Shown: positions 18,249 through 28,180, numbered from the stretch's first letter. The stretch: 64,000 nt of DNA from Hyphomonadaceae bacterium (GCA_028285145.1 JANQQC010000064.1:31446-95445), one strand, 5' to 3'. The notes: a model not told the origin generated them from the letters alone. Translations and numbers: made by a program.

Positions 18249-19349
18249 TCAGCTGCGCCAGCGCAGCACGGTCGGTTCAATGGGATTGTTGAAGTCCCGG
18301 CCTTCGGTGCGCGCCTCAGCCCATTCGCGCTTGAGGCGCTGATACCATTTCGCCTGCACGTCGATGTCGTCGATCCACATCATTCCTTTTTGGAACTTCA
18401 TGCCCTCATTCTGAAGGTCGACCATGACGCCATCCTGATCGAGGAACTTCCGGGCCATGGGTTTGGCGATGGGAATGGCGAGATTGAGCAGTGGCGCACC
18501 AGTCCACCAGGTCAGCTGGGTGATGCGGGTCTTCTTCGGCGCTTCAGGTGTCAGGCAAGTGAGAGTCAGGACCCGCGCCCGGTCATTTTCGATAATCTCC
18601 CAGCGAAAGCCCGGCAGCTGGAAGCGGATTTCCGTCGTCACATCGCCGCCAAACACCCATTTGTAGAGTTTGGTGTTCGAAGAGGGCTTGTGCCGGTCGA
18701 TGGCCCAGCCGCGCTCCTTAGGGACAAACGGCTTTTCCTTCGATTTCAGGCCGACCGATGGGGGGCGCCACCACCATTGGTCATGCACAAATGGCACATG
18801 GGCCGGGTCCATCAGGCCGACGACCGCATCGTCCATATGTGCATTGAACACACGCCCAACGATGAATTTCGGCTTCTCCGGCAGAGCTCCGAAGTCAGGC
18901 GGCGGAACGGCGGGTGCCGCCTCCGACCGGGCGTCATGGGCGACGTGTACATAGACCGCCCCATTGGCTTCGTGCACCGGATACCGGCGCACTTTCACGC
19001 GCGCGGGATCGTAGGGCTCGCTGCCAGTCAAACTCGGCATATGTTTGCAGATGCCATCGGTTCCGAAGCGCCAGCCATGATAGGGGCACTGCACAGTCGG
19101 CTCGCCATCGGTGTCGACCTGCTTGCCTGCAGATAAGGGAACGAGCCGATGCGGGCAGATGTCTCTCAGCGCGAAAGGCTCTCCGCTCGCCGTACGTCCA
19201 AGCATGACAGGCTCGCCGAGAATGATCCGGCGATGCTGCTGACCGGCTGGTAAGTCAGCTGACGGCGCGGCGAGATACCAGCTGTCGGTGAGAAAGCCGT
19301 CCTCGGTGATCCCGGTCTTTGCGTCTGACAAGGGCTGTGTGTCCGCCAT
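18249..19349 (-). CDS. Rieske non-heme iron oxygenase, vanillate demethylase/PaO type
   Basis: A 366-residue oxygenase subunit. The Rieske [2Fe-2S] ligands are CPHRLVPLS and CPYHGWRFG at about residues 65-93; the mononuclear iron motif is DPAHVPFVH, i.e. D-x2-H-x4-H. These features fit aromatic ring or O-demethylating oxygenases of the vanillate O-demethylase/pheophorbide oxygenase group. No reductase gene is nearby, so an electron donor is encoded elsewhere. The substrate is unknown. The gene is followed on the same strand by no further catabolic genes. Confidence 0.9.
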   Translation of the reverse strand: MADTQPLSDAKTGITEDGFLTDSWYLAAPSADLPAGQQHRRIILGEPVMLGRTASGEPFALRDICPHRLVPLSAGKQVDTDGEPTVQCPYHGWRFGTDGICKHMPSLTGSEPYDPARVKVRRYPVHEANGAVYVHVAHDARSEAAPAVPPPDFGALPEKPKFIVGRVFNAHMDDAVVGLMDPAHVPFVHDQWWWRPPSVGLKSKEKPFVPKERGWAIDRHKPSSNTKLYKWVFGGDVTTEIRFQLPGFRWEIIENDRARVLTLTCLTPEAPKKTRITQLTWWTGAPLLNLAIPIAKPMARKFLDQDGVMVDLQNEGMKFQKGMMWIDDIDVQAKWYQRLKREWAEARTEGRDFNNPIEPTVLRWRS

Positions 19350-19394
19350 TCGCGCTTACTACGCTGAATGGCGGCAGGCGCAAAGGCGGAGTGG

Positions 19395-20372
19395 TCAGTC
19401 GGCCTTGCGGACCTCAAGCGCGGTTTCGGGAAAGTCTGCGAAGACGCCGTCCACCCCTTGGGCGTAGAGCGCGGCCAGTTCATCCTCCACCCTCTCGAAA
19501 CCATCCCCGACATTGTCATCGCGCACTGTCCATGGGTGCACGACCAGCCCGAACGCATGTGCTCGCTGCACAAAATCGGATGGCGTGCCGGGTGCCGTCC
19601 ATAGAAGGTGCTTGCTCGGGCCAACCCCGTCGGCATAGGCCCCGACCTCGTCGAGCGGCGGCTCGAAACCCGCGGCGGCGGCTTGTGGGTCGCCCGAATA
19701 GAGCTGAACGAGCGGAAACCCGGTCATTTGATTAAGATCACGTAGGATCTGCGCTTCGAAAGACTGGATGTAGACGGGCACCATCAACCCCTCCATAGCT
19801 TCCAGAAGCGGCGCTTTCATATCGAGGCCGATGGCCGTGTGATGGCTCGGCGACTTCGTTTCCGGATAGAGGCCGACGCCCGAGGTAATTGCGAGATCGA
19901 CAACCTGCTGAAGGGTCGGAATCTCAAATTGGTCGTCATAATCCGTTGACCGGCCGGCATAAGGTTGGCGGGCGCGCAGGGTCTTGATCTCGGCGAGGGT
20001 AAAGTCTTCGGCCCACCAGTCTGTTCTTGGTTCGCCATTGAGGTCCTGCTCGCGGCGTCGATCTGCGAATTCGGGCCGGTCAGAAACATCGGTCGAGGTG
20101 GATAAGTGCCGGTCATGCCGCGCGATCAGAACGCCGTCGCGGGTCATCACCAGATCTGGTTCAATAAAGTCTGCCCCTTGCTGAACGGCCAGGGTGTAAG
20201 CTTCAAGCGTGTGCTCGGGCAGTAGCCCCGATGCTCCGCGATGCGCGATCACGACGGGCGGATCGCCAGATAGGGTGGGGGCATCGCCCGGTGTATCACC
20301 GGGTCCCGCGCAGCTTGACGCCGCCATCAGGCAAAAAAGCGCGGCAACAGCGCGTCGGATCATAGAAGACAC
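19395..20372 (-). CDS. glpQ: Glycerophosphodiester phosphodiesterase lipoprotein
   Basis: Hydrolyses glycerophosphodiesters to glycerol-3-phosphate and an alcohol in the periplasm. The N-terminus is a lipoprotein signal (ALFCLMAASSCAGPG, Cys at about 22). The catalytic barrel begins with VIAHRGASGLLPEHTLEAY (His and Arg), then DFIEPDLVMTRDGVLIARHD with metal ligands Glu, Asp and the second catalytic His. The end shows GVDGVFADFPETA. The 325-residue length is GlpQ-like rather than the shorter UgpQ. It lies just downstream of a secreted protein gene (20 bases) on the same strand. Confidence 0.92.
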   Translation of the reverse strand: MSSMIRRAVAALFCLMAASSCAGPGDTPGDAPTLSGDPPVVIAHRGASGLLPEHTLEAYTLAVQQGADFIEPDLVMTRDGVLIARHDRHLSTSTDVSDRPEFADRRREQDLNGEPRTDWWAEDFTLAEIKTLRARQPYAGRSTDYDDQFEIPTLQQVVDLAITSGVGLYPETKSPSHHTAIGLDMKAPLLEAMEGLMVPVYIQSFEAQILRDLNQMTGFPLVQLYSGDPQAAAAGFEPPLDEVGAYADGVGPSKHLLWTAPGTPSDFVQRAHAFGLVVHPWTVRDDNVGDGFERVEDELAALYAQGVDGVFADFPETALEVRKAD

Positions 20373-20392
20373 CTGCGAGATGGGAGAGTTTC

Positions 20393-21136
20393 CTAGCTGA
20401 TCGCGCAGGCCTGACCCGCGAAATCGCCCGGCAGGACAGAGGCTTTCGATTGTGCCGGGACATCCATCTGCATCGCGGCATCCACTAGAGATGCACGAAC
20501 GGTATCGGACACAACCAGATATTCAGTCGCGTTTTCAGGAGCGATGGAGCCTGTCAGCTTGACCGAGTACGCTCCGACCGGCGTCACCGTGCTCGTCTCA
20601 AGCAGGGGCAGGTCTTCGGCGGCAGCCCGCAGGCGCGCGGCAATCAGGTCACGGAACTTTGCGGGCTCTGGCCCCTCAGCGATGACACAAAAGGCAACGT
20701 TCAAAGGCCGCTCGGCCGTACCGCTTGCAAAGTTCACATATTCGTTGAGATCGCCCAACACGCTGGTCCGCCCGCGCGCTGTTGCCGCGCTGCGAACATC
20801 TTCGACAACGGTCAGTGCAGCGGCCTCTGCGTTTTCCAGAGCGGCCAGAGCGGCGCGGTAGTCGTCCCTTGCCTCGTCGAGATCATCGCCCGCTGCGTCC
20901 AGACGGTCGGCATAGTCATTCAAATCGTCGTATTCTTCGCGGCGCGCGCTGCTCACTTCATTTGCGGCCGGTGTTGCAAGGGCGATCTTCGCCTTCTCGC
21001 GCAGGACATCCGCCTTTTCGTGCAGAATGGACGACTCGATTTCGGTTCTTGCGTCGACATCTTCGGGCGCGCCGACATCGGCAAATGCGGCTGGCGCGGC
21101 AAGAAAGGCGAGAGCGGTGATGATACGAGCGAGTAT
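20393..21136 (-). CDS. Exported helical protein with apparent ATA start codon
   Basis: An exported protein of unknown function. The longest ordinary frame starts at GTG 20956 (187 residues), but the frame stays open upstream and encodes a signal peptide, LARIITALAFLAAPAAFA, whose first possible residue is an ATA codon at 21134-21136 with GGAGG five bases upstream. The mature part begins DVGAPEDVDARTEIE, has a long coiled coil (residues about 20-100) and a C-terminal globular part with a Cys. There is no ATG, GTG or TTG between the preceding in-frame stop and the ATA. Either a rare ATA start or a mutated ATG. Confidence 0.6.
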   Translation of the reverse strand: MLARIITALAFLAAPAAFADVGAPEDVDARTEIESSILHEKADVLREKAKIALATPAANEVSSARREEYDDLNDYADRLDAAGDDLDEARDDYRAALAALENAEAAALTVVEDVRSAATARGRTSVLGDLNEYVNFASGTAERPLNVAFCVIAEGPEPAKFRDLIAARLRAAAEDLPLLETSTVTPVGAYSVKLTGSIAPENATEYLVVSDTVRASLVDAAMQMDVPAQSKASVLPGDFAGQACAIS

Positions 21137-21211
21137 GGCGGCCTCCAGCAGCGATGATGCGGCGCAGTATGGCCGCTTGTAGAGAATTTAGGCGAGGGCT
21201 ATGTCCTGCCA

Positions 21212-23017
21212 ATGACCCCACGCGATAAAATACGCAACTTCTCTATCATCGCTCACATCGATCACGGCAAGTCGACCCTTGCTGATCGGCTGATCCAGAC
21301 CTGTGGCGGGCTGACCGAGCGCGAGATGTCCGAGCAGGTGCTCGACAATATGGATATCGAGAAAGAGCGCGGCATTACGATCAAGGCGCAAACCGTGCGT
21401 CTTGAGTACAAGGCGAAGGATGGCGAGACCTATACGCTGAATCTTATGGATACGCCGGGCCATGTTGACTTCTCCTATGAAGTCTCGCGGTGTCTTGCGG
21501 CCTGCGAAGGCTCGCTCCTTATCGTTGATGCTTCGCAAGGGGTGGAGGCGCAGACCCTCGCCAATGTCTATCAGGCCATCGATCAGGATCATGAGATCGT
21601 CCCGGTGCTTAACAAGGTCGACCTGCCAGCGGCGGATGTCGACCGGGTGGCCGAACAGATCGAGGAAGTGATCGGCCTCGATGCTACCGACGCCATTCAG
21701 TGCTCGGCGAAAACAGGGCTTGGCATCGACGACGTGCTGGAAGCGATTGTCACCCGGCTGCCAGCCCCGGCTGAGGGAGATGCCGACAAGCCGCTCAAGG
21801 CGGCGCTCGTGGATGCCTATTATGACCCGTATATGGGCGTCGTCGTGATCGTCCGCATCGTGGATGGCACGATGAAGAAGGGCCAGCGCGTGACGATGAT
21901 GGGCACCGGCGCGAAATACACACTCGACCGGGTTGGAACATTTAATCCCAAGCCAACCGATGTTGATGAGCTAGGCCCGGGCGAAGTCGGCTTTCTGGTC
22001 GCCTCGATCAAGGAAGTCGCCGACTGTGCGGTTGGCGACACGATCACGGACGAGAAGCGCCCGACCGACACGCCGCTGCCGGGCTACAAGGAAGTCCAGC
22101 CGGTCGTTTTCTGCGGTCTGTTCCCGATGGATGCCGCTGATTTCGATGATCTGCGCGCCGCCATGGGCAAGCTGCGTCTGAACGATGCAAGCTTCACCTG
22201 GGAGATGGAAACCTCAGCCGCCCTCGGGATGGGCTTCCGCTGCGGTTTCCTTGGCCTGCTTCATCTGGAGATCATTCAGGAACGCCTGTCCCGCGAGTTC
22301 GATCTCGATCTCATCGCGACTGCCCCATCGGTGGTCTACGAGCTGACCATGACGGACGGCACGGAGATGCAGCTGCACAATCCGTCAGACATGCCGGACG
22401 TTGTGAAGATATCTGAAATCCGCGAGCCATGGATTGAGGCGACGATCTTCACCCCGGATGACTATCTCGGCGGTGTGCTGAAACTCTGTCAGGATCGGCG
22501 CGGCATCCAGAAGGAGCTCACCTATGCCGGCACGCGGGCCATGGTGAAGTATGAACTGCCGCTAAATGAAGTCGTGTTCGACTTTTATGACCGGCTGAAA
22601 TCCATCTCCAAGGGCTATGCGAGTTTCGACTATGAGATCATTGGCCATCGCGCCGAAAATCTCGTGAAGATGTCGATCCTCGTGAATGAGGAGCCTGTCG
22701 ATGCGCTGTCCATGCTGGTGCACCGTGACCGGGCCGAGAGCAGGGGGCGCCAGATGTGCGAGCGCCTGAAGGATTTGATTCCCCGTCAGATGTTCAAGAT
22801 CCCTGTTCAGGCCGCCATCGGCGCGAAAGTGATCGCGCGGGAGACTATTTCAGCCATGCGGAAAGACGTCACCGCAAAATGCTATGGCGGCGATGCGACA
22901 CGGAAGCGCAAGCTTCTCGACAAGCAGAAAGCCGGCAAGAAACGCATGCGCCAGTTCGGCAAGGTGGAGATCCCGCAGGAAGCCTTCGTTGCCGCGCTCC
23001 GAATGGACGGAGATTAA
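21212..23017 (+). CDS. lepA: Translation elongation factor 4 (LepA)
   Basis: A ribosome-dependent GTPase that acts on stalled or assembling ribosomes. G motifs are intact: [14 protein letters not shown] (P-loop), [23 protein letters not shown] and [11 protein letters not shown]. The LepA-specific C-terminal domain with [20 protein letters not shown] is present near the end. At 601 residues it has the standard length. It is divergent from the ATA-start gene across 75 bases and followed by a small membrane coiled-coil gene. Confidence 0.97.
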   Translation: MTPRDKIRNFSIIAHIDHGKSTLADRLIQTCGGLTEREMSEQVLDNMDIEKERGITIKAQTVRLEYKAKDGETYTLNLMDTPGHVDFSYEVSRCLAACEGSLLIVDASQGVEAQTLANVYQAIDQDHEIVPVLNKVDLPAADVDRVAEQIEEVIGLDATDAIQCSAKTGLGIDDVLEAIVTRLPAPAEGDADKPLKAALVDAYYDPYMGVVVIVRIVDGTMKKGQRVTMMGTGAKYTLDRVGTFNPKPTDVDELGPGEVGFLVASIKEVADCAVGDTITDEKRPTDTPLPGYKEVQPVVFCGLFPMDAADFDDLRAAMGKLRLNDASFTWEMETSAALGMGFRCGFLGLLHLEIIQERLSREFDLDLIATAPSVVYELTMTDGTEMQLHNPSDMPDVVKISEIREPWIEATIFTPDDYLGGVLKLCQDRRGIQKELTYAGTRAMVKYELPLNEVVFDFYDRLKSISKGYASFDYEIIGHRAENLVKMSILVNEEPVDALSMLVHRDRAESRGRQMCERLKDLIPRQMFKIPVQAAIGAKVIARETISAMRKDVTAKCYGGDATRKRKLLDKQKAGKKRMRQFGKVEIPQEAFVAALRMDGD

Positions 23018-23048
23018 GCGTCCGCCTCTTGAAAACTCCGACGTTTGG

Positions 23049-23069
23049 GCTTATTGTTTATCAATAAGC
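23049..23069 (+). repeat. Perfect inverted repeat in the leader of the small membrane gene
   Basis: GCTTATTG, a 5-base loop TTTAT and CAATAAGC form a perfect 8-bp inverted repeat that ends directly at the ribosome binding site AAGGAG of the gene at 23083. It could be an operator for that gene or an mRNA hairpin. It lacks a T run, so it is not a typical lepA terminator. Confidence 0.55.
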
Positions 23070-23082
23070 AAGGAGACTGGAC

Positions 23083-23373
23083 ATGGAAGACGGCTCGATC
23101 TGGAGCATGCCGTGGTGGGCCTGGATGCTCATCGGTTTTGGAATCTGGAGCATGTTGGCGTCTCCATATGGTGCCTGCGGATCGTCTAAACGCAGCCGTC
23201 GAGGCAAGCGATCTTCCAAGAAGTCGGCTGAAATCGCCCGGTTAAAGGAAGAACTGGACGCTTCCCAAGCGCAGATCGCCGCGCTGAAGTCCCGGCTGGA
23301 AGCGGTCGAGACCATCGTTACGGACGAAGAGAACGAGCTTCGCCGAGAATTCCGCCGGCTTCAGGAAAGCTAG
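23083..23373 (+). CDS. Small membrane coiled-coil protein, PspB-like
   Basis: A 96-residue protein with one N-terminal membrane helix (MPWWAWMLIGFGIWSML, residues 9-25), a basic stretch (KRSRRGKRSSKK) and a C-terminal coiled coil with LKSRLEAVETIVTDEENELR. The layout and the RLEAVETIVTDEE segment recall PspB-type phage-shock proteins (one membrane helix plus leucine-zipper-like helix), but no pspA or pspC lies nearby, so the call is tentative. A strong AAGGAG site precedes ATG 23083. A terminator follows at 23394. Confidence 0.65.
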   Translation: MEDGSIWSMPWWAWMLIGFGIWSMLASPYGACGSSKRSRRGKRSSKKSAEIARLKEELDASQAQIAALKSRLEAVETIVTDEENELRREFRRLQES

Positions 23374-23393
23374 GACATCGCTCCGAACAAAGA

Positions 23394-23429
23394 CGGCCCG
23401 CAGACCTGATCAGGTTGCGGGCCGCTTTT
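23394..23429 (+). terminator. Rho-independent terminator, possibly bidirectional
   Basis: CGGCCCGCA and TGCGGGCCG form a perfect 9-bp stem around a 13-base loop that itself contains CCTGATCAGG, followed by CTTTT. It sits 20 bases after the small membrane gene and 15 bases after the end of the convergent symporter gene, and could serve both strands, although the T run is better on the plus strand. Confidence 0.85.
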
Positions 23430-23444
23430 GTATCTACCGCAGGC

Positions 23445-25154
23445 CTATTCGGCGGGGGGGCGACTCTCATCATGAACCGGATGGCCGTCTTCCCCCTCAC
23501 CATTGGTGCGGTGAAGTGCGATCACCACGCCTGACAGCGCGAGGATAGCGATCAGGTTCGGGAAGGCCATCGATGCGTTCGCTATATCCCCCAGGAGCCA
23601 GAGCGCATCGGTGTTGGTCACCATCGCGCCGGCAAACACGACCAGCACCCAGACATATCGGAACGGATGTGTTGCCCATTCACCGACAAGGTAGGTCGCG
23701 GCCTGCTCGCCATAATACGACCAGCCGATAATCGTGGTGAAGGCAAAGAAGAACAGCGCGATCGGCACGATCCACTCGCCGCCCGGGAAGGCCGCGCCGT
23801 AGGCCCGCGTCGTGATGGCGGCTGAGTTCGCGTCCGTTTCCCAGGCATGGGCGACATCGATCAGAACGTCCGGATTTCCGGCCGCGTCCAGCGCCTCCTG
23901 AGACACCTCAACGCCTTCCGCCTGGCAGGCCAGAAGGTAAGACTGCGCGGTCGGGCCGTTGGCGGCGATGATGCCTTCGCGCCCATCCTCATAGGCAGAC
24001 GGGAAGAGATCGCCGACTGAATAACGCATGCCTGGCTCTCCGCCTGGAATCTCAGGCAGCTCATAGCCTGCTGCGGCGCAGGTATTTGCCGCCATCAGCG
24101 CCGGGCTTTTCTTGAAGTCGCCCTGCACGGTAAGGATGACGAGCGCCGTCATGGTGCAGATCACGATCGTGTCGATGAACACACCGATCATGGCAATCTC
24201 GCCCTGCATGACCGGGTTCTTTGTTTGGGCGGCCGCGTGCGCAATCGGCGCAGAGCCTTGCCCGGCCTCATTAGAGAAAAGCCCCCGCGCGATCCCGGCG
24301 CGGATGGCCGCCAGCACGCCATAGCCGGCTGCTCCGCCAGCCGCTTCCTGCCAACCAAAGGCCGAACCGATGATCTGCATGAACGCACCAGGCACCTTGT
24401 CCGCGTTCGCGACCAGCACGAGGAAAGCGATCAGGACATAAAGCGCGGCCATGACGGGCACGACCTTGCCGGCCACGCTCCCGATAGACTTGATGCCGCC
24501 AATGATCACCGCGAAGACGAGACCGGCGATCACGACCCCGATCAGCCAGTTCGGAATGGAGATGCCGAAGGAGGCGCTGCCAACTTCCTGCGCGGCTTCA
24601 GTGATCGAGTTCGCTTGGATCATCGAGCCGGTGGCGGATGCCGAGAACAGCGTTCCGAGACAGAAGATGATCGCCAGCCAGCCCCAGTTCTTTCCGAGGC
24701 CGTTCTTGATGTAATACATCGGCCCGCCATTGATGCGGCCATACTCGTCGACTTCGCGATATTTGATGGCGAGTGAGCTTTCCGAAAATGCGAGGGCCAT
24801 ACCGAACAGCGCGACGACCCACATCCAGAAAATCGCGCCGGGCCCGCCAAGCGTGATCGCGGTGGCCACGCCGGCGAGGTTTCCTGTCCCGACCTGACCG
24901 GACAGGGCGGTGGAGAGGGCCTGCCACGGTGTGATTGCTCCATCATCGCCCTGGGCCTTCCGGCCATCCCAGACCTCTTTCAGCGCTGGCACGAAGCGTT
25001 TAAGCGGGCGTCCGCCGAGCCGGAACATCATGAACGTGCCGGTGCCGAGAAGAACGATGGCGAGGGGTCCAACAGGCAGGAGACGCACATCACCCCATGT
25101 CCCGCCCCAGATGAAGCCGCTGACAGTGGTGATCAGTTCGACAATGCTTTCCAT
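23445..25154 (-). CDS. Alanine/glycine:cation symporter (AGCS family)
   Basis: A sodium- or proton-coupled transporter for alanine or glycine in the inner membrane. Ten or more membrane segments are visible, with family motifs GGPGAIFWMWVVALFGM, NGGPMYYIKNGLG, FSNEAGQGSAPIAHAAA and TTIIGWSYYGEQA. The start at 25154 has AAGGAG upstream; the longer frame to 25220 adds a non-hydrophobic tail. At 569 residues it is longer than typical AGCS members because of a roughly 90-residue hydrophilic insert between late membrane helices, with two Cys. It is divergent from the threonine ammonia-lyase gene. Confidence 0.92.
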   Translation of the reverse strand: MESIVELITTVSGFIWGGTWGDVRLLPVGPLAIVLLGTGTFMMFRLGGRPLKRFVPALKEVWDGRKAQGDDGAITPWQALSTALSGQVGTGNLAGVATAITLGGPGAIFWMWVVALFGMALAFSESSLAIKYREVDEYGRINGGPMYYIKNGLGKNWGWLAIIFCLGTLFSASATGSMIQANSITEAAQEVGSASFGISIPNWLIGVVIAGLVFAVIIGGIKSIGSVAGKVVPVMAALYVLIAFLVLVANADKVPGAFMQIIGSAFGWQEAAGGAAGYGVLAAIRAGIARGLFSNEAGQGSAPIAHAAAQTKNPVMQGEIAMIGVFIDTIVICTMTALVILTVQGDFKKSPALMAANTCAAAGYELPEIPGGEPGMRYSVGDLFPSAYEDGREGIIAANGPTAQSYLLACQAEGVEVSQEALDAAGNPDVLIDVAHAWETDANSAAITTRAYGAAFPGGEWIVPIALFFFAFTTIIGWSYYGEQAATYLVGEWATHPFRYVWVLVVFAGAMVTNTDALWLLGDIANASMAFPNLIAILALSGVVIALHRTNGEGEDGHPVHDESRPPAE

Positions 25155-25304
25155 GGGCCGCCCCGGCTCCTTTAACTGCTTGTGGCGGACCTTAGCCCGC
25201 TTTGGGCTGGTGTGAAGCACCCGGGTGAGTTCTCCAGCGGGAGTTGCCCCGAAGCCGCTCTCGAACTAGCGTCCGCCCGCTGTACACTACGGGGCCTTTC
25301 ACAA

Positions 25305-26525
25305 ATGACCGACACGCCTGTTGTCACGCTCGAAGATATCCGCGCTGCCGCCCAGGTTCTGGACGGTCAGGTGCTGGAAACGCCTCTGGAACACTCACGC
25401 ACCCTGTCGGAGATTACCGGGGCCGAGGTCTGGGTGAAGTTCGAGAACATGCAGTTCACCGCGAGCTTCAAGGAGCGTGGAGCCCTGAACCGGCTTACCA
25501 AGCTGACCGAGGCCGAGAAGAAGGCTGGCGTCGTCGCCATGTCGGCCGGCAATCATGCACAGGGCGTTGCGTATCATGCCGCCCGCCTCGGTATTCCGGC
25601 CACCATTGTGATGCCGGTGACCACACCGTTCAACAAGGTGAAACATACCCGCGAGCATGGCGCGCGCGTTATCCTCGAAGGTGAAACGCTGGATGAGGCC
25701 ACCGCCCATGCCTTTTCCCTGCGTGCCAAGGAGGGCCTGACTTTTATCCACCCCTTCGACGATGCAGACGTCATCGCCGGGCAGGGCACTATCGCGCTTG
25801 AAATGCTGGAGCAGGAAGGCGCGCCGGACTTTGATACGCTGATCGTACCTGTTGGCGGGGGTGGCCTTATCAGCGGCATCGCGACGGCGGCCAAGGCGCT
25901 GAAGCCGGACATCAAGATCATTGGTGTGGAGGCCGCAATGTATCCGGCACTTCATGCGCGGATGGGCGGGAACATTGGACAGGTTGGCGGGGCGACGATT
26001 GCCGAAGGCATCGCGGTCAAGGACCCTGGGGAACTCAATTTCGAGATCGCCAAGCGGCTTGTGGATGAGGTGGTCCTGGCTGAGGAGGAACATCTGGAGA
26101 GGGCGGTAACGCTTTTTGCCGATGTTGAGAAAGTCATCGCGGAAGGGGCGGGCGCTGCGGGTCTGGCTGCCATGCTGGCGCATCCGGCGAAGTTTGCCGG
26201 CAAGAAGGTTGGCCTCGTCCTGTGTGGCGGCAACATCGACCTTCGGCTTCTGGCGTCGGTGTTCACGCGCACCTTGGTACGGGAGAAGCGGCTCGCGCGG
26301 ATCCGCATTATTGGCGACGATCGCCCGGGCCTCCTCGGAAAGGTGTCCAAGGTCATCGGCGATGCCGGGGCCAATATCATGGAAGTCGCTCACAACCGCA
26401 TCGCGCTGGACGTACCGGCCAAAGGGGCCGAGTTCGATATCCTGATCGAAACACGGGATGGCCAGCACACGAAGGATGTGATCGAAGCCCTCGTTCTGGC
26501 CGGCTATCCGCCACGCGAAGGCTAG
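25305..26525 (+). CDS. ilvA: Threonine ammonia-lyase (threonine dehydratase) with ACT domain
   Basis: Converts threonine to 2-oxobutyrate and ammonia, the entry to isoleucine synthesis, using PLP. The PLP Lys lies in [14 protein letters not shown], and the phosphate-binding loop is [19 protein letters not shown] single C-terminal ACT domain begins at about residue 325 ([28 protein letters not shown]), the short form of about 405 residues. ATG 25305 is chosen over the frame opening at 25182 because family N-termini match ([13 protein letters not shown]). The neighbouring symporter points to amino-acid metabolism, without proof of common control. Confidence 0.93.
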   Translation: MTDTPVVTLEDIRAAAQVLDGQVLETPLEHSRTLSEITGAEVWVKFENMQFTASFKERGALNRLTKLTEAEKKAGVVAMSAGNHAQGVAYHAARLGIPATIVMPVTTPFNKVKHTREHGARVILEGETLDEATAHAFSLRAKEGLTFIHPFDDADVIAGQGTIALEMLEQEGAPDFDTLIVPVGGGGLISGIATAAKALKPDIKIIGVEAAMYPALHARMGGNIGQVGGATIAEGIAVKDPGELNFEIAKRLVDEVVLAEEEHLERAVTLFADVEKVIAEGAGAAGLAAMLAHPAKFAGKKVGLVLCGGNIDLRLLASVFTRTLVREKRLARIRIIGDDRPGLLGKVSKVIGDAGANIMEVAHNRIALDVPAKGAEFDILIETRDGQHTKDVIEALVLAGYPPREG

Positions 26526-26549
26526 CTATTCTTTTGGAAGTGTAATGTT

Positions 26550-26568
26550 TCGGCTGCGTGACAGCCGA
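26550..26568 (+). repeat. Small perfect hairpin between ilvA and FKBP genes
   Basis: TCGGCTG, a 5-base loop and CAGCCGA form a perfect 7-bp stem 25 bases after the ilvA stop. No T run follows, so it may be a weak terminator or processing site. Confidence 0.4.
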
Positions 26569-26614
26569 CGGAAAGATGCTTAGGGCTGCGGCAGTTCAAG
26601 AAGGGGATTTGGAC

Positions 26615-27550
26615 ATGAAACGCGCATTCGCGGCATTCGCGCTTGCCGGCCTGTTGGCGGCCTGCGGCGGTCCGGCCGAAACCACCACCGACATACCAGA
26701 TGACACAGTTGAAGCAGAGACCGAGATGAACGACCCCCTTGCAAGCCTGATCCCTTGGAATGCGGACGCGGACGCCGTTCAATCGACGGAGAGCGGCCTC
26801 CAATATGTTGTGTTGCGCGAGGGCTCCGAGGATGGCGTCTCTCCTGAAAGCCCGCGCGACCGCGTCACGGTAATGTATGAGGGCCGGCTGGCCGAGAGTG
26901 GCGAGACCTTCGACAGCTCTTATGAGCGCGATGCGAGCGCCACCTTCCAGCTAAATCAGGTGATCCGTGGCTGGACCGAGGGGCTGCAGTTGATGAGCGA
27001 AGGCGATGAGTATGTCTTCTACATTCCCGCCGAGCTTGGCTATGGCGACAATCCACGCCCCGGTGGCCTGATCAAGCCGGGCGATGACCTGATCTTCCGC
27101 GTCGAGCTTCAGGACGTGCGCCTCGCGCCGCCGCCCAAGCTGGTCGATGAGGCGGCCTTCGAGGCCCACTCACCCTGGGATTCGGACCATCCCGATGTCG
27201 TGAAAACCGGCTCCGGTCTGGAATATGTTGTCCTTGCCAGCGGACCGGAAGAGGGGGCCTCCCCTGAAGGCGGAGAGATGGTCGTTGTTCATTATGAAGG
27301 CCGGCTCGCAGAGACGGGCGAAACCTTTGACAGCTCTTTCGCGCGCGGCGAGGCGGCCATGTTCCCGTCCGACCAGCTTATCTCGGGCTGGGTCGAGGCC
27401 TTGAAACTGATGAAGCCCGGCGACCGTTGGCTGCTCCGCGTGCCTTCCGAACTCGCCTATGGCGAAGCCGGAACGCCCGGCGGTCCTATTCCACCGAACG
27501 CCGATCTCGTCTTCGAAGTCGAAATGATGGATGTATTGAAGGTCCAGTAG
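26615..27550 (+). CDS. Lipoprotein with two tandem FKBP-type prolyl isomerase domains
   Basis: A 311-residue periplasmic peptidyl-prolyl isomerase. ATG 26615, with AAGGGGA upstream, gives a lipobox LLAAC at about residue 18. Two FKBP domains follow, about residues 65-170 and 195-305, each with the pattern YEGRLAESGETFDSS and ...ELGYGDNPRPGGLI or SELAYGEAGTPGGPI. The two domains clearly arose by duplication: both contain VMYEGRLAE/VHYEGRLAE and GETFDSS. Most FKBP lipoproteins have one domain. It probably helps fold outer-membrane or periplasmic proteins. Confidence 0.92.
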   Translation: MKRAFAAFALAGLLAACGGPAETTTDIPDDTVEAETEMNDPLASLIPWNADADAVQSTESGLQYVVLREGSEDGVSPESPRDRVTVMYEGRLAESGETFDSSYERDASATFQLNQVIRGWTEGLQLMSEGDEYVFYIPAELGYGDNPRPGGLIKPGDDLIFRVELQDVRLAPPPKLVDEAAFEAHSPWDSDHPDVVKTGSGLEYVVLASGPEEGASPEGGEMVVVHYEGRLAETGETFDSSFARGEAAMFPSDQLISGWVEALKLMKPGDRWLLRVPSELAYGEAGTPGGPIPPNADLVFEVEMMDVLKVQ

Positions 27551-27565
27551 CCTTTCGGGCGAGCG

Positions 27566-28180
27566 TCAGACCTCCGGAATTTTCATACCGCGGTCGACGG
27601 CTGGCCGTGCGGCAAGGCTTGAATGCCAGCGTTCCACGTTCGGGCTCTCCAGCCCGGCAATACCTTTGAGCGCGTCGTAAGCGGCGACAGACCACGGATA
27701 GGTGGCCATATCTGCTATAGAGTAGTCGCCGCCAAGATACTCGGCTTCGCCAAGGCGTTTCTCCATAACGCCGTAAAGGCGCACCGATTCATCGGTGAAC
27801 CGCTTAATCGCATAAGGCACATGCTCGTCTGTGAAGCGCGTGAAGTGGCCAAGCTGGCCCAGCATCGGTCCAAACCCGGCAATCTGCCAGGACAGCCATT
27901 CCAGTGTCTTCGCGCGGCCCGCTGCATCGGTCGGCAGGAACTGTCCGCTCTTCTCAGCCAGATAAATCAGGATGGCAGCGCTCTCGAAAACGCTGATGCC
28001 ATTGTCCTGATCGATGATGGCGGGGATCTTGTTGTTCGGGCTGATCTTCAGGAAATCCGGGGCAAACTGCTCGTCCTTCCCGATATTTACGGGATGAACG
28101 GCGTAGTCGAGTTCCATCTCCTCAAGAGCGATGGAGATCTTGCGGCCATTCGGCGTGGTCCAAGTGTAAAGATCGATCAT
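27566..28180 (-). CDS. Glutathione S-transferase, YghU/Nu-like
   Basis: A 204-residue soluble GST. The thioredoxin-like half starts MIDLYTWTTPNGRKISIALEEM, where Thr-Pro-Asn replaces the usual Ser or Tyr, as in YghU/YfcG-like enzymes that act as disulfide reductases. The glutathione-binding NKIPAIIDQD and FESAAILIYLAEK segments are present. The start at 28180 is chosen because it matches this family start; the frame to 28246 only adds basic residues. Substrate unknown. Confidence 0.9.
   Translation of the reverse strand: MIDLYTWTTPNGRKISIALEEMELDYAVHPVNIGKDEQFAPDFLKISPNNKIPAIIDQDNGISVFESAAILIYLAEKSGQFLPTDAAGRAKTLEWLSWQIAGFGPMLGQLGHFTRFTDEHVPYAIKRFTDESVRLYGVMEKRLGEAEYLGGDYSIADMATYPWSVAAYDALKGIAGLESPNVERWHSSLAARPAVDRGMKIPEV

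Noticed and set aside
24225..24776. 183-residue plus-strand frame in the symporter gene
   Set aside because: Antisense to membrane helices of the symporter; no ribosome site.
25155..25304. Glycine-riboswitch-like bases (GGGGCAACTCC, GGAGAACTC) on the minus strand upstream of the alanine/glycine symporter
   Set aside because: The context is tempting, but the conserved CCGAAGG core and the P1-P3 stems do not form; the matching pieces are too few.
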